DNA of 64,000 bases from Corticium candelabrum (GCF_963422355.1 NC_085103.1:1572231-1636230); one strand, 5' to 3'. Counted from the first letter of the stretch, positions 32,686 through 44,394 are shown. Numbers and translations: made by a program. The notes: generated by a model not told the origin, from the sequence alone.

Positions 32686-33918
32686 AGTTGCTTGAGCCTC
32701 TGTAAGCTGAATCATATCATCAGAACTGTTCCTGGCTGCAGGATTGACGAAGTGTTGTTACGTTTTGACAGAGGGCTTCATCATAGCTTGGAGTCTTTGT
32801 CCTCTTCCTCTATCTCCGATTTGCCATGGAGACAGGCTACACTTCCTACTCGTTTAGGTGGTCTCGGTCTACGTGAGGCTCACAGATCTTCCTCTGCAGC
32901 CTTTGTCGGTAGTTGCAACTCCTCTCGGACTTTGTCTCTCCGCCTGCTCTTCACTCCTTCAATGCCATTTTCTCCACCTGATGGGTCAGATAGTATGTCT
33001 CCTACTTCCGTTTTCCCTGGCGAATTGGAATGTCGGCAGTGTTTGGCGGATCTTTTACCACCTAATAGTACGGCGCTATCTGTTAATTCCACGCAACATT
33101 CAATTCAACGAGCTTTAGATGACGCTTTGAAATCCAGCGTTAGGTCGTCTCTTTGTAGTTTGCGAGAACAAGCGCGTTTTAATGCTGTCACATTTTCTCA
33201 TGTGGGGGCTTGGTTGAGGGCAATCCCTAACCCAAATCTCAGCCTGGCCATGTCCCCGCGTGAATTCGTGACTGCTTTGCGTTTGCGCTTAGGAGTTCCA
33301 GTGTTTTCACCTCCCCCACGTTCAATTCGCTGTGTCTGTGGCCATATTTTAGATGTCTTTGGTGACCACGCACTTGGCTGTAGCAGCTCTCTGCGAATCA
33401 GACGACATGACGCCTTATGTGACACCGTCTATCACTGGTTGCTTGTGGATAATTCTGGGGTACGAAGAGAGCAGCGGTGTTCTTCTCAATCCATGGACAG
33501 ACCAGGTGATGTTTTTCATCCCGACTTCTCTAACGGAAAGGCTGCTTATTTTGATATCTCAGTGCGAAATTCATTTTCTCCCTCACATGTCATCAATGCA
33601 GCTGTAAAGGCTGGTGCTGCAGCTCAAGCTGGGGAAATGGAGAAAGACGAACGCCACGACTCAAATGTTTCCTCATATGGTTGCTTGTTCTATCCTTTGG
33701 TTGTTGAGTCATATGGAGTCTGGTCAGAACATAGTCTTGAACTGCTGAAGTCTATTGCCAAGAAGTCTACTCTGTCTACAGGTCACAGTTTCAGCCGAGC
33801 TATTACTAACCTTCATGAACAACTGTCTGTGAAACTGTGGCAATACAACTCTCGCATGATAACTGAACATATAGATGTTTTGTCTGTAGCAAGTGTTTGT
33901 AGTGGTGTTTTTCAGTAG
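32684..33918 (+). CDS. Truncated LINE protein: RT thumb, CCHC, REL nuclease (TA family)
   Basis: Open frame entering from the (TA)n tract: [16 protein letters not shown] (equivalent to RYCHVPRLNHLARTVSP in the GACA family), [47 protein letters not shown], knuckle [17 protein letters not shown], nuclease [24 protein letters not shown] and [13 protein letters not shown]. The order matches the GACA copies, but residues differ strongly and the nuclease core is [10 protein letters not shown]...YFDISV. It lacks the RT catalytic centre, so it is dead as a mobile element although the remaining frame is intact. Confidence 0.8.
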
Positions 33919-33938
33919 TGTTCCGTCCATTGGGCGGT

Positions 33939-33941
<3 letters not shown>
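32684..33941 (+). mobile_element. REL-type LINE of a second family, 5'-truncated, inside (TA)n
   Basis: Coding frame from the first base after (TA)n to 33918, then a 3'UTR of only about 23 nt that runs into (TA)n. The CCGTCC-ATT-GGGCGG hairpin sits at 33923-33937. The placement parallels the GACA-associated copies but with another microsatellite. Confidence 0.78.
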
Positions 33942-33990
<49 letters not shown>

Positions 33991-34003
33991 TATATATATA
34001 TAT

Positions 34004-34049
<46 letters not shown>
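33942..34049. repeat. (TA)n microsatellite, 3' flank of the LINE insertion
   Basis: About 105 bp of TA dinucleotides with small interruptions (TAAAAATA, TACATGTA). Confidence 0.95.
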
Positions 34050-34052
<3 letters not shown>

Positions 34053-34099
34053 TATAAACAGGCACCTTAAAGTTCCAGAGCCTTGTCTCAGCCGCTTTT

Positions 34100-36610
34100 A
34101 AGCACTCGGGCGCCCGCTTACTGCGCGTTGATGCTGCTTGCCCGCGTAAGCGACGCCTTTTGTGTTTCGCTTTTCTCAACCAGTCACCTATTAGCGTAAC
34201 CGGCAACGATACCTGCCTTAAGTAACGGATACGCTGCTGCACGCAACCTGCTTGGTGACACACACTACTTCCTGTTCACGCTATCCGTATCTATGTGAAC
34301 ATTCAAGCAAACAAGAAGCAACAAGTGTTCTAGCCCGCGTGCCTCTAGAGTCACGCTCGTGTCACCGGTGCATTGTTGTGCTGTTTGCGGTAGCCAACGT
34401 CTGAGAAAATTGTGCCAGCTCCCTCGCGTCTCTTCTTATGTAGCGTTGGTAGGCATCGCTGCTCCAGCGACCCAAAAATCCGAATAACTGAGTCTTCCCA
34501 GCCCTCTGGCTGCAGCCATAGTCGCCGCTCCAATGCGAAAACTGTGGCCAGAGTACAACTCGCAGTTAAAACCGAGGACCGACAAAGACTCCCGAAGGTG
34601 CGACACTAAGCGCTGGCGTGACAGGGGAGAGCCGTCGCTGAAGATAAAGAGAGGCCCCTGTGACGATCCCCTTCTTGCTAAGTTCGCCAACAGCGCCGAG
34701 ACTGGACAAAACTCATTATCTGATTTTCCCAGGGAAATCATAACGCTTCGTCTAAATGGATCTATCTTCGATTTCTTGATGGCCACCCGGACCACCTGAG
34801 GGCTTCCCTTGAGTCCACTGACACGTCCGCTGGAGGCAGGTGACATTATGTGTCAGTGTTTCATTGAGTCGACCGCAGAAAACCAAAGAAACCGAGACAA
34901 CAGGTCACCCACAGCATTACCACATTGTAAGTCATACCTGATGCGGACCAATGGCGACGCAGCGCGCAAAAGATGTCCGCCGGTACTGGCAGCCGACGGC
35001 GTACCGCCCGCTCACCCCGAATTCTTGATGCTCCGCGAAGCACGTCGACAAGCCTTGGAGAGAGTACGTGCAAGTGTCGCCGAGCCTCCTACAAACTAGG
35101 AGACGGCGTACGGCAGAGAGATACCCTTTGATGGTGCTGTAAGCCAGGTGACACGTTTCAAGGTACGCTGCGAAGCGACAAAGCGTCTCCTCGGATACCG
35201 CATACAGAGAAGCCCCCCAACGCTCGACAGAAGTCTAAGAAACGGCGTTGACCGCTTCTGTAGGCCTTAGCAGTGCTGGTGGAGATGCCTGCTTCAAACA
35301 GTCGAGAAACTGCGTTCTCCAGCTGAACGTCTAGTCCCCTGTGTTGTCTTTTAAAAGCGCTATCCAGCCCTCCGGCACCTGGCAAGCCACCATCGACAGC
35401 TGCGGACACACATCAAACATCGCAGAGATTAGGTTGCGTGAAATAGCGTCCGACACTATGTTCTCTGTTCCCAGAATGTGCTCGGCGGTGAACGTAAACT
35501 GGAGCTCGGCGGCCACAAAATGCACTAGCCGAATGAGACGCATTACCTGCTGATGCCGGCAGCATCCTGAGCGCAGTGCGGACCCTACCGTGCTGTTGTC
35601 CACCTTAAACAGAAAGTGCTTGCTTGTTCGGCTGCGTCCCCAACAGACTGCCGCTAAGACTACGGGATAGTTTCTTTTGCCGCTATGCCCAAACGCTCTG
35701 TACCCGGTCCCCACTTCAATTGAAGCCACCGCTGCTGCCAAACCGCGCTGCAGCGCCAGCCGCCTGAAGCGTCTGACTCCAAGCACACTGTTTGACGCAC
35801 CTTGCGTAGGGCCGACAACAAGTCGATACCGTTCCACCGACTGGCAAACGCTGACCACCACGATATGTCTGAAAGTGCATCTTTGTTCAAGCGAACAAAA
35901 TGATGGAGCGCCTTAAGAACCTTGGACAACTCGGTTAGACGGCGAAGAAATGCTCGTCCCGGTTTGACCACCGCACAAGCATGGTGAAGACTGTCGATCA
36001 GAGACAAGATTTCCCTCTTGGTCCCTCCCCGACGAGTCGACAAATTCAACTGTACGTCCCGCAAGCGCGCAAGCTTCTCTGATGGCAGACGAAGCTGCAT
36101 GTGCACGGTGTCCATTTCAATTCCCAAGAACGTCAATACTGTACTCGGCCCTAAGTCTTATGCTTTGCTACGGGCACACCCAGATCCCGACACGTGGTAA
36201 GGGCAGATGACAGGTTTTGTGCGCACTTCCCGGAATCGGCTGCCCCGCAAAAGAGAAAATCGTCCAGATAATGTATGGGGACGAGACGCCCCTACGGAAC
36301 ATCATCCAAAGAAGTTCATCTGCCACCGCTAAAACAATCTGGGTGCCGACCGAAGCCCGACTGGCAGGGCTGCATCCAGGCTCACCAACCCTCGCAAGCG
36401 CATACCATGCTAATGGCAGTCGTCCGGGTGTATCGGAATTAGCCGGTAAACGCTCTGGATGTCCATCTTTGCCATTAGCGTTCCTCGCCCCAACGCTCAG
36501 ATCCGCGTCGCCGCATCGTCGACCCGTGAGAACGACAACGAACAGAGATGTGGATTGGCTAGAAATACGTACAACATCACAGGAAATAAAATCTGTGTCA
36601 TCACATGCAT
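34100..36610 (-). pseudogene. DIRS-type retrotransposon with tyrosine recombinase, 5'-truncated
   Basis: Minus-strand order: RT from about 36525 (LMAKMDIQSVYRLIPIHPDD), HYLDDFLFCGAA (RT motif C, about 36270), TFLGIEMDTVHMQLRLP, LRRLTELSKVL, RNase H-like block (CLESDASGGWRCSAVW, KVDNSTVGSALRSG, GTENIVSDAISR), then the recombinase: QLENAVSRLFEAGISTSTAKAY, SGMTYNVVMLWVTCCLGFF, KSKIDPFRRS, GPLFIFSDGSPLSR, and GHSFRIGAATMAAARGL (catalytic HxxR). The final LGRWSSDAYQRYIR tyrosine segment lies one frameshift away near 34470. RT, RNase H and tyrosine recombinase without a DDE integrase define DIRS-like elements, which integrate by recombination. The copy is cut in the RT around 36530 and has several frameshifts. 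Confidence 0.85.
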
Positions 36611-36997
36611 GATGACGCATGGACTGTTGAGTCATCATCTGTGTGTAATCATCCACATTATGATTACGTCTGATTTGCACCCCTAGATACTACGATACTA
36701 CGATAGATACATAGATACTACGCATGCTCCTATTGACATCGAACTTTAGCAATAATTTACCTTGTGAAATTATAATACGTTACTACGCATGCTTAGCTAA
36801 CACATAATTTGCATTTTGTATATTTAGGTATTATGCCACTATTGCACGTGACTGATCGTAATTAGTTGCATACCGGACAGATTGCAATCTCACTAATCTC
36901 ATGCGCTACAGATAGCGATCTACTGAGGTATTCTGGCGCACACCTTTTTATTGGCTTCATACTGATACGTATACATTAGACTAAATGCATGCACATC
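36611..36997. other. Non-coding stretch, no gene seen
   Basis: Contains a GATACTACGATACTACGATAG-type short direct repeat near 36687-36720; otherwise plain AT-rich sequence. Confidence 0.45.
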
Positions 36998-37952
36998 TTA
37001 TGTCATCACTCTAGAGAGCAAGTCAATTTCAACTGAAGAACCTTGTGCGTGCACCTTCTGTTGTTTGCCTTTGCTTTCCCTTGCAGCTTTTAGCTGTCTA
37101 ATTTGGCGCATTCTTTTTTGCTGCTGGCCATCTTCATCATTAGACCTAGGCGGAGGCGACACATCAGCATGCTTCATAGGCGACATCTCCAGCCGCTGCT
37201 TCGCAAGATCTAGAGTTGTAGTGTGTTTGCTTCCTGCTGCTGCGAAAACTTCCTTTTCCGCTGGTTTCGCTTTCTCTGAAAATCAAATATTTGATTAATT
37301 AATCTACCGGCGCATAGAGCAACGTACTCCCTTACCAAGGTTCGCGTATGTGTTTTCGACTGATGTTGTCGCTCACGTCTTTTCTCAACAGAAGATTTCA
37401 TCTTCCTCCACTACGCCTGTTGTTTAGGCATGTCGCAACTGGGGTCTCCAGTGCTGCGACATTAGAGTTACTGCTTGAGCTTGCCAGCCGAGCTTTTGAC
37501 TGTTCGCCTGCACCTGGCAAGTCATCACCGTCATTTCCACCTGTTGACTCTTTTGACGAAATAGCCAGCAGCTGCTGCGCCTTGCTAACAAGTTGAGCTC
37601 GTATGTCAGGTGAAAGTTCCGACCAAGAGGTGTCTGTAAAGGAGAGATTATTGACGTGAACGTCAAAAAGGTCAGCCGTGTCATTCTATGAGATAGACGC
37701 GGTGTAAACAAGATGACTATACGAATCTTCTCATAAGACTTAATAGTTGTGTATTCAGCATAACCTGGACAACTGATTCTTGCTGGATTGACACTTCCTG
37801 GCTCCAGTAGACGGTGACTGCACCAAGCTGCTTTGTTGATTCTCCAGTTGTTCCACCCTGTTGACAACTTTCTCTAAGGTTTTCGTCATTCCTTTCACGT
37901 CTTCACTAATCTTCTCCATTTGTTCCCGGGTATCACACATAAATGTCCTCAA
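36998..37952 (-). CDS. Unrecognised spliced gene, coiled-coil and basic
   Basis: Exon 1 (37952 to about 37756) begins MRTFMCDTREQMEKISED and contains KTLEKVVNRVEQLENQQSSL, a clear heptad coiled-coil. A GT at about 37763 and an AG near 37635 allow an exon with SWSELSPDIRAQLVSKAQQLLA followed by Ser/Asn-rich sequence. The last exon (about 37276-36998) reads AKPAEKEVFAAAGSKHTTT, DLAKQRLEMSPMKHADVSPP, QQKRMRQIRQLKAARESKGK and ends VEIDLLSRVMT. Composition and conserved frames suggest a real protein, perhaps nuclear (Lys/Arg-rich clusters). The middle junction (37445-37330) is unresolved and one candidate frame carries a stop. No family is recognised. Confidence 0.45.
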
Positions 37953-38240
37953 CTAATCAAACAGCTCCATTCTACTGGTGATGAACAGAACGCTAGTAAC
38001 GAAGCCAACTATAGCAAATGAAACTAACAAGTGAACTGACAGTATGTATGTATCTGAGACTTCGACTGATAAGTTTGGTTACTGCAATATGTTATTTGCT
38101 TGCCTGTACACCGAATCTAGACGCTGTGAGTGATTGCGTGACGTGTGGACGGTTTACCAATTGCCAGCTATGTCTTGCAGACGTCATATGTCATTAAACG
38201 TGCCTTTAGGTTGAGAAGTTGGTGCTATACGGTCACACCT

Positions 38241-38290
38241 CAGTGGCAGATCTAGGGTAGGGGTTGTGGGGGTTGCAACCCTCCTTTTGT
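38241..38290. mobile_element. One end of a hAT-like element
   Basis: CAGTGGCAGATCTAGGG followed by GGGTTGTGGGGGTTGCAACCC is the usual left end of CAGTGGCGGATCTAG-type hAT MITEs. No matching right end is visible nearby, so it is a fragment. Confidence 0.45.
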
Positions 38291-38399
38291 TAGCCTTGGA
38301 GTTCCGCTCGCGCTGGGCAGTCTGGGATTCCGAACCTATTCTTTGCGATGGCAGACTAAGACCACCTTTCTTTCTCAATATTTGAATAATAAATCATAT

Positions 38400-38880
38400 C
38401 TTTTGTAGAGTGTGTTTAGAACTAATGGTACTCATTTTAAATTTGCTCCTACGTACAGAAGAGAGTGTAGTTGGTATCATCAGTCTGTGACTGCAGGTTC
38501 ACGTGACCAGCTTACTACTTATGCGCAGTTTTCTCCATCCTGTATCTACAGAATCCGTGATTCCGGCATTGCAGCTTTCATGATACCTGCTTTGTTCAAA
38601 AGGTAAGTAGGACTCGTTACACTCGCGGATGGTTTTCTCGTAGAACTAGTGATCTAAACAGTGACAGACTCAGCAGACCGCTAGTACTTATTAGGCGCGT
38701 AGGACTGAAAGCATCAAACATTGTTACAGCTGAAGGGGCAACGCTACGCAATATACTTTCTGTTTACTTATTAGCTACACTTGGCCAAAATCAAACTTCG
38801 AAATCAAAATCAAAATCAAATAGTAAACTGGCACGTGTCCCTCCGGCGCCTATGCAAGTTTCTATGCCTATGCTTATAGG
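38400..38880 (+). other. Possible exons of an unrecognised gene
   Basis: An open block up to 38602 (TNGTHFKFAPTYRRECSWYHQ, RIRDSGIAAFMIPALFK) ends at a good donor AG|GTAAGTAGG. A second open block follows (GWFSRRTSDLNSDRL, RPLVLIRRVGLKASNIVTAEGAT). Composition is protein-like but no start, acceptor or family can be assigned. Confidence 0.3.
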
Positions 38881-39296
38881 TAAGCTACGCATTGACCTGT
38901 CTTCACGTGTGTTCCAACAAAGCCTGCGTATGTACCTGGTCAGAGTAAGACTCAGTCACAGTGAGTCTGAATCGGTGGTTAAAAGCTGTGTTACACTGTA
39001 ATGCTGTCGTGCAGTTCACTCTCTGAATAGCGCGCCAACAATTTAAGAATTTGCATGACAATATCTTATAATATCTTGTGTTAATCAATAAATTGTCCAG
39101 CTGTGTTTAACTGGTAAGAGTTCTTGAGAGGCAAGACAAGAATAGTTTGCCTGCAAAATTGCAATGTTTGAATCAGGAGAATTCAGACAAGGACCATCCG
39201 TCAGAGTCAAGCCTTTCTGTCTTGCATCCAAGCCGCAAGAAGGTTTTCAGCGGGTGTGGCAAGAAATGTACATGTCGCTGCTCCTTCTAGTGATAC

Positions 39297-39313
39297 GGGG
39301 GGGGGGGGGGGGG
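39297..39313. repeat. Poly-G run, 17 bp
   Basis: Seventeen consecutive G, 13 bp before the left target duplication of the Merlin element. Confidence 0.9.
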
Positions 39314-39571
39314 AATGATTGATCTATGATTCCGGATCATATAAAGAATGCGCACCACCGCTCTAAAACGCGCCAAATAGGTGGTGCAAAGCGTGCTCAG
39401 CCACGTGTTGATTCTATTAATATAAAATACCCGTATACTCTCTTTATCGGTCACGATTTAGGTTCTGTCCCACCATTAACGTTGCAGGTGGCGCAATAAA
39501 TGCAGGTCGCTTACATAAACCAACAGAACAGGAGTGGCTACGGCTAATTTGCAGAGAGTAGACTTCCCTTC

Positions 39572-40702
39572 TTGCGTACGCTAGTTACCTGCCTTGTTCG
39601 CGGGAAAATTATGGCGGTCGCTGATATTTACGCAAGAGTGCATGGAGTTTGCTTTGGTCCTGATCCACAGCGTGATGTCATCGATTTCATGCAGCGTCGA
39701 GGACTTATTTCAAGGCAAGAAGAATGCAACAACTGTCATGGTGTGGCCATGGCAATAAAATCGTTTAAAAGATGCAAGGACGGTTACATTTGGCGATGTC
39801 CTGAAAAAAACTGCAGAATGCAACGGTAATTATTAAGTATGCAAAATGTGGTAGCCTAAAACATTATATTACTCTAAACAGAAATTCTTCATTATATATA
39901 TATATATATATATTAGTTCAGTTCGACGTGATTCATTTTTTCAACAATCAAATGTTCCTTTGGCAACTTGGTTACTTGTAATCTACCACTGGTGTTTTGA
40001 GACACCTGTGTCTCAAATGAAGGATGTTTGTAAAGTATCTCTAGTCACTGGAATCCAGATGTACCAGTACCTAAGAGATGTGTGCTCGTGGAAACTCCAA
40101 CAAAATGTTATTAGACTTGGTGGCATTGGTCCAGTTCAGTCCAACATTGTTGAAATAGACGAATCCTGTTTTTCCCACAAACCGAAGGTAATTGCATTGA
40201 ACATTACACTGTTGACTGTTAAGAGTTATCCTGTGAAATTATACAGCATCACAGAGGAAGAGCACCACGTGACCCAGTGTGGGTTTTTGGAATTGTTGAT
40301 GTAACACAGCAGCCAGCACTGGGTTACATGGAAATAGTTCCAAGAAGAGATGCTGCGACACTTCTACCGATCGTAGCACAACACGTCCTGCCTGGCACAA
40401 TAGTACATTCTGACGAATGGAGAGCGTACAATCGGATTAACACACTCCCCCTGGTGGCAGCTCACAGGACAGTTAACCACTCTTTACATTTTGTGGACCC
40501 TGGCACTGGAGTACACACTCAACATATTGAATCATATTGGAATCGAGTGAAAACAAAACTGAAAAAAATGAAAGGGTGCCATCGCCATATGCTGCCGTCA
40601 TATTTGCATCAATTCATGTGGCGGGAGCGTCATGGCGTGACTCACGCGGCAGCCTTTGCCGCCATCACGTTGGATATCAGCCAGTGGTATCCAGTACCCT
40701 AG
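39572..40702 (+). CDS. Merlin transposase, intact, three exons
   Basis: Exons 39572-39825, 39917-40187 and 40247-40702 join in phase to give 326 residues. Exon 1 carries a zinc ribbon (CNNCHG...RCPEKNC). Exon 2 has RRDSFFQQSNVPLATWLL, CKVSLVTGIQMYQYLRD and VEIDESCFSHKPK with the first catalytic D. The splice to exon 3 gives KHHRGRAP...WVFGIVD. Then VHSDEWRAYNRI (second D) and QHIESYWNRVKTKLKK (E) complete the DDE triad of the IS1595/IS1016-related Merlin family. Both introns (91 and 59 nt) have GT-AG ends. The start lies inside the left inverted repeat, which therefore also holds the promoter. No stop or missing catalytic residue is seen, so activity is plausible. Confidence 0.92.
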
Positions 40703-40908
40703 CTAGCTGTCTCTCAACTTCTTCTAGCGTTGCAGTTTAACCTAAACAGTTGTGTTGTAATAGTAAGTTCAACTTGTCTTATAACAGTAGTAGGTAATTA
40801 CGTAAAAAGCTGACAAACCTTGTTCTTTTTTTGCAAATGTGTAGTTACCCGGATGGAATTAATATTAATTGATAGAGGGTTGGGTTGCAGCTTCGTTGTT
40901 GTTGAAAG

Positions 40909-41284
40909 AAAGCCTAGACGCTGCATGAAAAAATCGATGACATCACAGTGTGGATCGGGACCAAAGCAGACTTCAGGCACTGTTACGTAAATTTCAGCGG
41001 CCGCCATAATTTTCCCGCGAACAAGGCAGGTAACTAGCGTACGCAAGAAGGGAAGTCTACTCTCTGCAAATTAGCCGTAGCCACTCCTGTTCTGTTGGTT
41101 TATGTAAGCGACCTGCATTTATTGCGCCACCTGCAACGTTAATGGTGAGACAGAACCTAAATCGTGACTGATAAAGAGAGTATACGGGTATTTTATATTA
41201 ATAGAATCAACACGTGGCTGAGCACGCTTTGCACCACCTATTTGGCGCGTTTTAGAGCGGTGGTGCGCATTCTTTATATGATCC
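40909..41284 (-). repeat. Right inverted repeat of Merlin, with mirror copy of the transposase 5' end
   Basis: Complementary to 39334-~39702 with scattered changes. Read on the minus strand it encodes MRTLVTCLVRGKIMAAAEIY, nearly the same as the true N-terminus on the plus strand, then goes out of the gene. It is a by-product of the long terminal repeat and not a separate gene. Confidence 0.85.
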
Positions 41285-41292
41285 ATGATTCC

Positions 41293-43640
41293 TTGTAAAG
41301 GCCTCAAGTGGTTCTATGCTCCACTTGAGAAGGCTAGCTGAAGAGTTGCCTGACAGCAAGAAGATGCAGTTTCTTCACTCACAATGGAAACCTTCTCCTT
41401 CTTTCTGCCTTCGCTCTCATCAAGTGACAAAGAATAAGAATAGCTGGACCGTCAGTTTTCAGCACTCATGATTGGAGAAGTTCCCCTGGATGGTGTACAG
41501 CAAACTCCTTGATGAAGGAATCTGTAAGTTCTGCATACTCTTTCCTGAGCAGCCAGGTAGAGGAGGAGGCGCTAGGGATGCAAAGCCTGGCGTTTTATCC
41601 CTATTGCCTTACCCTGGACAGTGTACAAAAGCTCTCGGAAAGAACGGTGTCCTTGTTGGCCACGCAGGGAGTGACTGACATGCATCATGGTGCAGCTCTA
41701 CGTGCAGACCTTTTCAGGTTGAATTCTGAAAATCACTCAGCCAGAGTAGATTCTCGAATAATGTTAAAGGAAGTTGATCAACAAGAGGAAAACAAAACAG
41801 TTCTCAGGGAGAGTGTTAGTGCTGTTGATTTTCTAGCTAAGCAAGGCCTTAGTAACCTCTTTGAGGCCATCGTGACGACAAGAAGATTTTTCTAATAAAG
41901 ATGTCAACCGAGGTAACTTCATCGCCACACTACGTTTTCTATCCCAAAACGCCACCGTCCTTTAAAGACATCTTCTTTAGGGCCCGAAAAATGCTCGGTA
42001 TACCAGCAAGACTATTCAGAACGAAATCTTGAATATCTACGCTTTCAAAATCAGGGAACGTCTGACAAAACCAGTCAGAGAAAATAGTTTACCGTTCACA
42101 ATTAGAGCTGATGAATTGAACGATCCTCATGCCAACTAGGAAATTCTTGAAGTCCGTTTTGAGATTTGTTGACTTGTCCGCTCCAGAAGATCTTCATATA
42201 CAGGAATGCTTTGTCAGTTTCTTGTCCTTACCCAATATCTGTGGACAGGCTTATGATGGAGCGTACGTGATGTCATCCAGAATTAGTGGTGTACAAGCCA
42301 AGATCAAAGACAAGTCTCCATAGGCCCTGTATACGCACTGCTATTGTCATTGCCTTAGCTTGTCTATAGATGCCTCTTGTAAAGTGAAAGATGTAAAAAA
42401 CGTCATTGGGGTCATCAATGAATGTTTCCTTTCCTTGGAACACAGACCGAAGAGGCAGCGCATGTTTGAGCTAACAGTAAGTACTGTATGTACTTGCCGG
42501 AATCAGCTCACACTAAACTTTAGGGACTCCGTAAGACGCGTTGGACAAAGCGTCATACGTACTTCGACGTCTTTCTAGAAATGTATGAAGCCGTTGTCAC
42601 CTTCTTAGACACTATTTTGTCCCCTCGAGATTATCCAGACTTAGAATCAGAATCTACTGATGAAAGTTGGAATTGGGATAGAGACACTAAAGTTAAAGCA
42701 CAAGGTTTTAAAGCTGCATTGTGTTCATTTCGAACGGTTGCAGTACTTACAATACCTAAGACGATTCTTGATGAAATGAGAGATCTGGCAGCGAAACTAC
42801 AGAATCGTGACCAAGATATCTTTGTTGCGTATGGAATGGTTCACTCAGTAACTGAAAGAATTGAGGTAACAAGGCAAGATATAGACAACCGCTTTGACTT
42901 GTCGTATCAAGACATTCTGCGACTCGCAGACAGTATTGGATCCGTTGAATCTGTTCCAAGATAAACGAACTTACAGCGTAACCGAAGCAATACACCTAGT
43001 CAGAGCCCGATTGAGCACTACAAATCATCTGTTGCGATACCCCTCCTAGACTCCCTGCTTCTGCAGCTGCGAGAACGATTTATTGGTGATCAAGATAATA
43101 TCCAAGCATTGTTGTGTCTAGTGCCTACCCTTTTAGTTCGTTTTGATGTTGACCCGATGGAAAGAGTAGATAGAATGTCGCACTAGCAAACCGATCTTCC
43201 ATTCCCGAAGTCTCTAAGAAGTGAAGTGAGAAGGTGACAGTCAGTATGGCAAGGCAAATATTAGAAAATGCAAGAAAGAAGAAAAAGAGAGCATGAGTCC
43301 AGAAGGTCATACCCAACATTCCTTCTCCTGGCTTTCGGAGCCTGTGACTATCAGGTGTATTCAAATGTTCATCGTCTGTTATTGATAGCATGTACACTGC
43401 CTATTACAAGTGCAGAAGCGGAGAAGTCATTGTCTCTACTGAGAGAGACTGAAGCCTTATGCAAGAGTTACAATGGCAGAAGAGCGATTTGCCGACCCTA
43501 GCAGTTATCGCCATACTTTACAAAGAGCGGGTACCAGTAGACGAAGTTTGTCATGCTTTTGTACAAAATCGTTCACGGAGATTGTTCCTTCCGTCTTTGT
43601 TTGAAAGAGATATAACTGATTAATAATTAACTTAACGTAA
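41293..43640 (+). pseudogene. ZMYM1 / P52rIPK-like hAT-derived gene, decayed
   Basis: Many frames hold successive blocks of this family: FPWMVYSKLLDEGICKFC and CILFPEQPG (41470-41560), HGAALRADLFRLNSENHSAR and DFLAKQGLSNLF (41690-41860), LKSVLRFVDLSAPEDLHIQ, GQAYDGAYVMSSRISGVQAK (42150-42300), CKVKDVKNVIGVINECFLSL (42370), MYEAVVTFLDTILSPRDYP, ESWNWDRDTKVKAQG (42580-42690), then YSNVHRLLLIACTLPITSAE, the hAT dimerisation region (43360-43420). Such proteins are domesticated or mobile hAT relatives with an N-terminal zinc domain. More than five frameshifts and stops make it a pseudogene. The Merlin element sits at its 5' edge. Confidence 0.82.
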
Positions 43641-44380
43641 ATGTAGTAGTAGTATAGGCTCAATGCTGCAGTTAGATTATGTTAAACAGTTTTGATGACT
43701 TGGTGTTTATAGTTTATTGCATGCATGACACATGCATGCTACAGACATGTTGCCATAGTTGTTGCCATTTACTTTAGCTAAGTTCTATGTAAGCTATTAT
43801 TTGCAATTCTGACAATATAAGCGTAATAACTGAAGTGGGCGTGCTCTATCCAAACCTGCAACCTCTCTTTTGAAAAATACTGGATCCGCGCCTGAACCTG
43901 CTTAGCATCTGGAAACAATCGTTTACTGACAGAGTAACAAACGCGTCGTGTATACTATCACATAACTATCCCTGATAATAGACAGGTGTTTGACCGGGCA
44001 CAACCTTCTTCTCAGCTAATGCACGTTTATAATCACAAATGGCGTCTGCAAGACATAGCCGCTAATTAGTGTTTGCTCAAAACATGTCAATGTATCTGTA
44101 ACGTATCTTCAACCGCTTTCAAAGAGTTCCTCCTCTAGCTTAGATCGACATGCACGCACAGGTAGAGTTCTAATTAGTTGTCTATCCGGCGGCCTACCTC
44201 ATGGAGAAGAAATCGAAGTCTAGGAAAAAGAATTCTAGGGACTGTGAACATCAATTGCAGTTTAGGGGTATCTATCTGTTCTAGACCTACTGTACAGCTG
44301 TGTGTGAAATGTGTCGTATAATAAATGCGTCAAAATCGCGATCGCTGTTTTCAAATTTGTACGAGTATAATACTCGCCAA
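43641..44380. other. Non-coding stretch, no gene seen
   Basis: AT-rich with GCATGC words (43719-43741); no coding block or RNA gene recognised. Confidence 0.45.
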
Positions 44381-44394
44381 TAGGGCCAGAAACT

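Larger units (their letters stand above)
39334..41284 (+). mobile_element. Merlin DNA transposon, complete, with 8-bp target duplication
   Basis: Outer ends GGATCATATAAAGAATGCGC (left) and its complement (right) begin inverted repeats of about 370 bp (39334 to ~39702 and ~40909 to 41284). Both flanks read ATGATTCC (39326-39333 and 41285-41292), a perfect 8-bp target duplication as expected for Merlin. The 1951-bp element encodes one intact three-exon transposase. Its perfect duplication and open gene indicate a fairly recent insertion. The terminal repeats are so long that they include the transposase start codon and some 45 codons on both sides. Confidence 0.92.

Noticed and set aside
40798-41046. 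Minus-strand gene starting MRTLVTCLVRG
   Set aside because: It is the mirror image of the Merlin transposase start contained in the right inverted repeat and runs out of similarity at the repeat's inner border.
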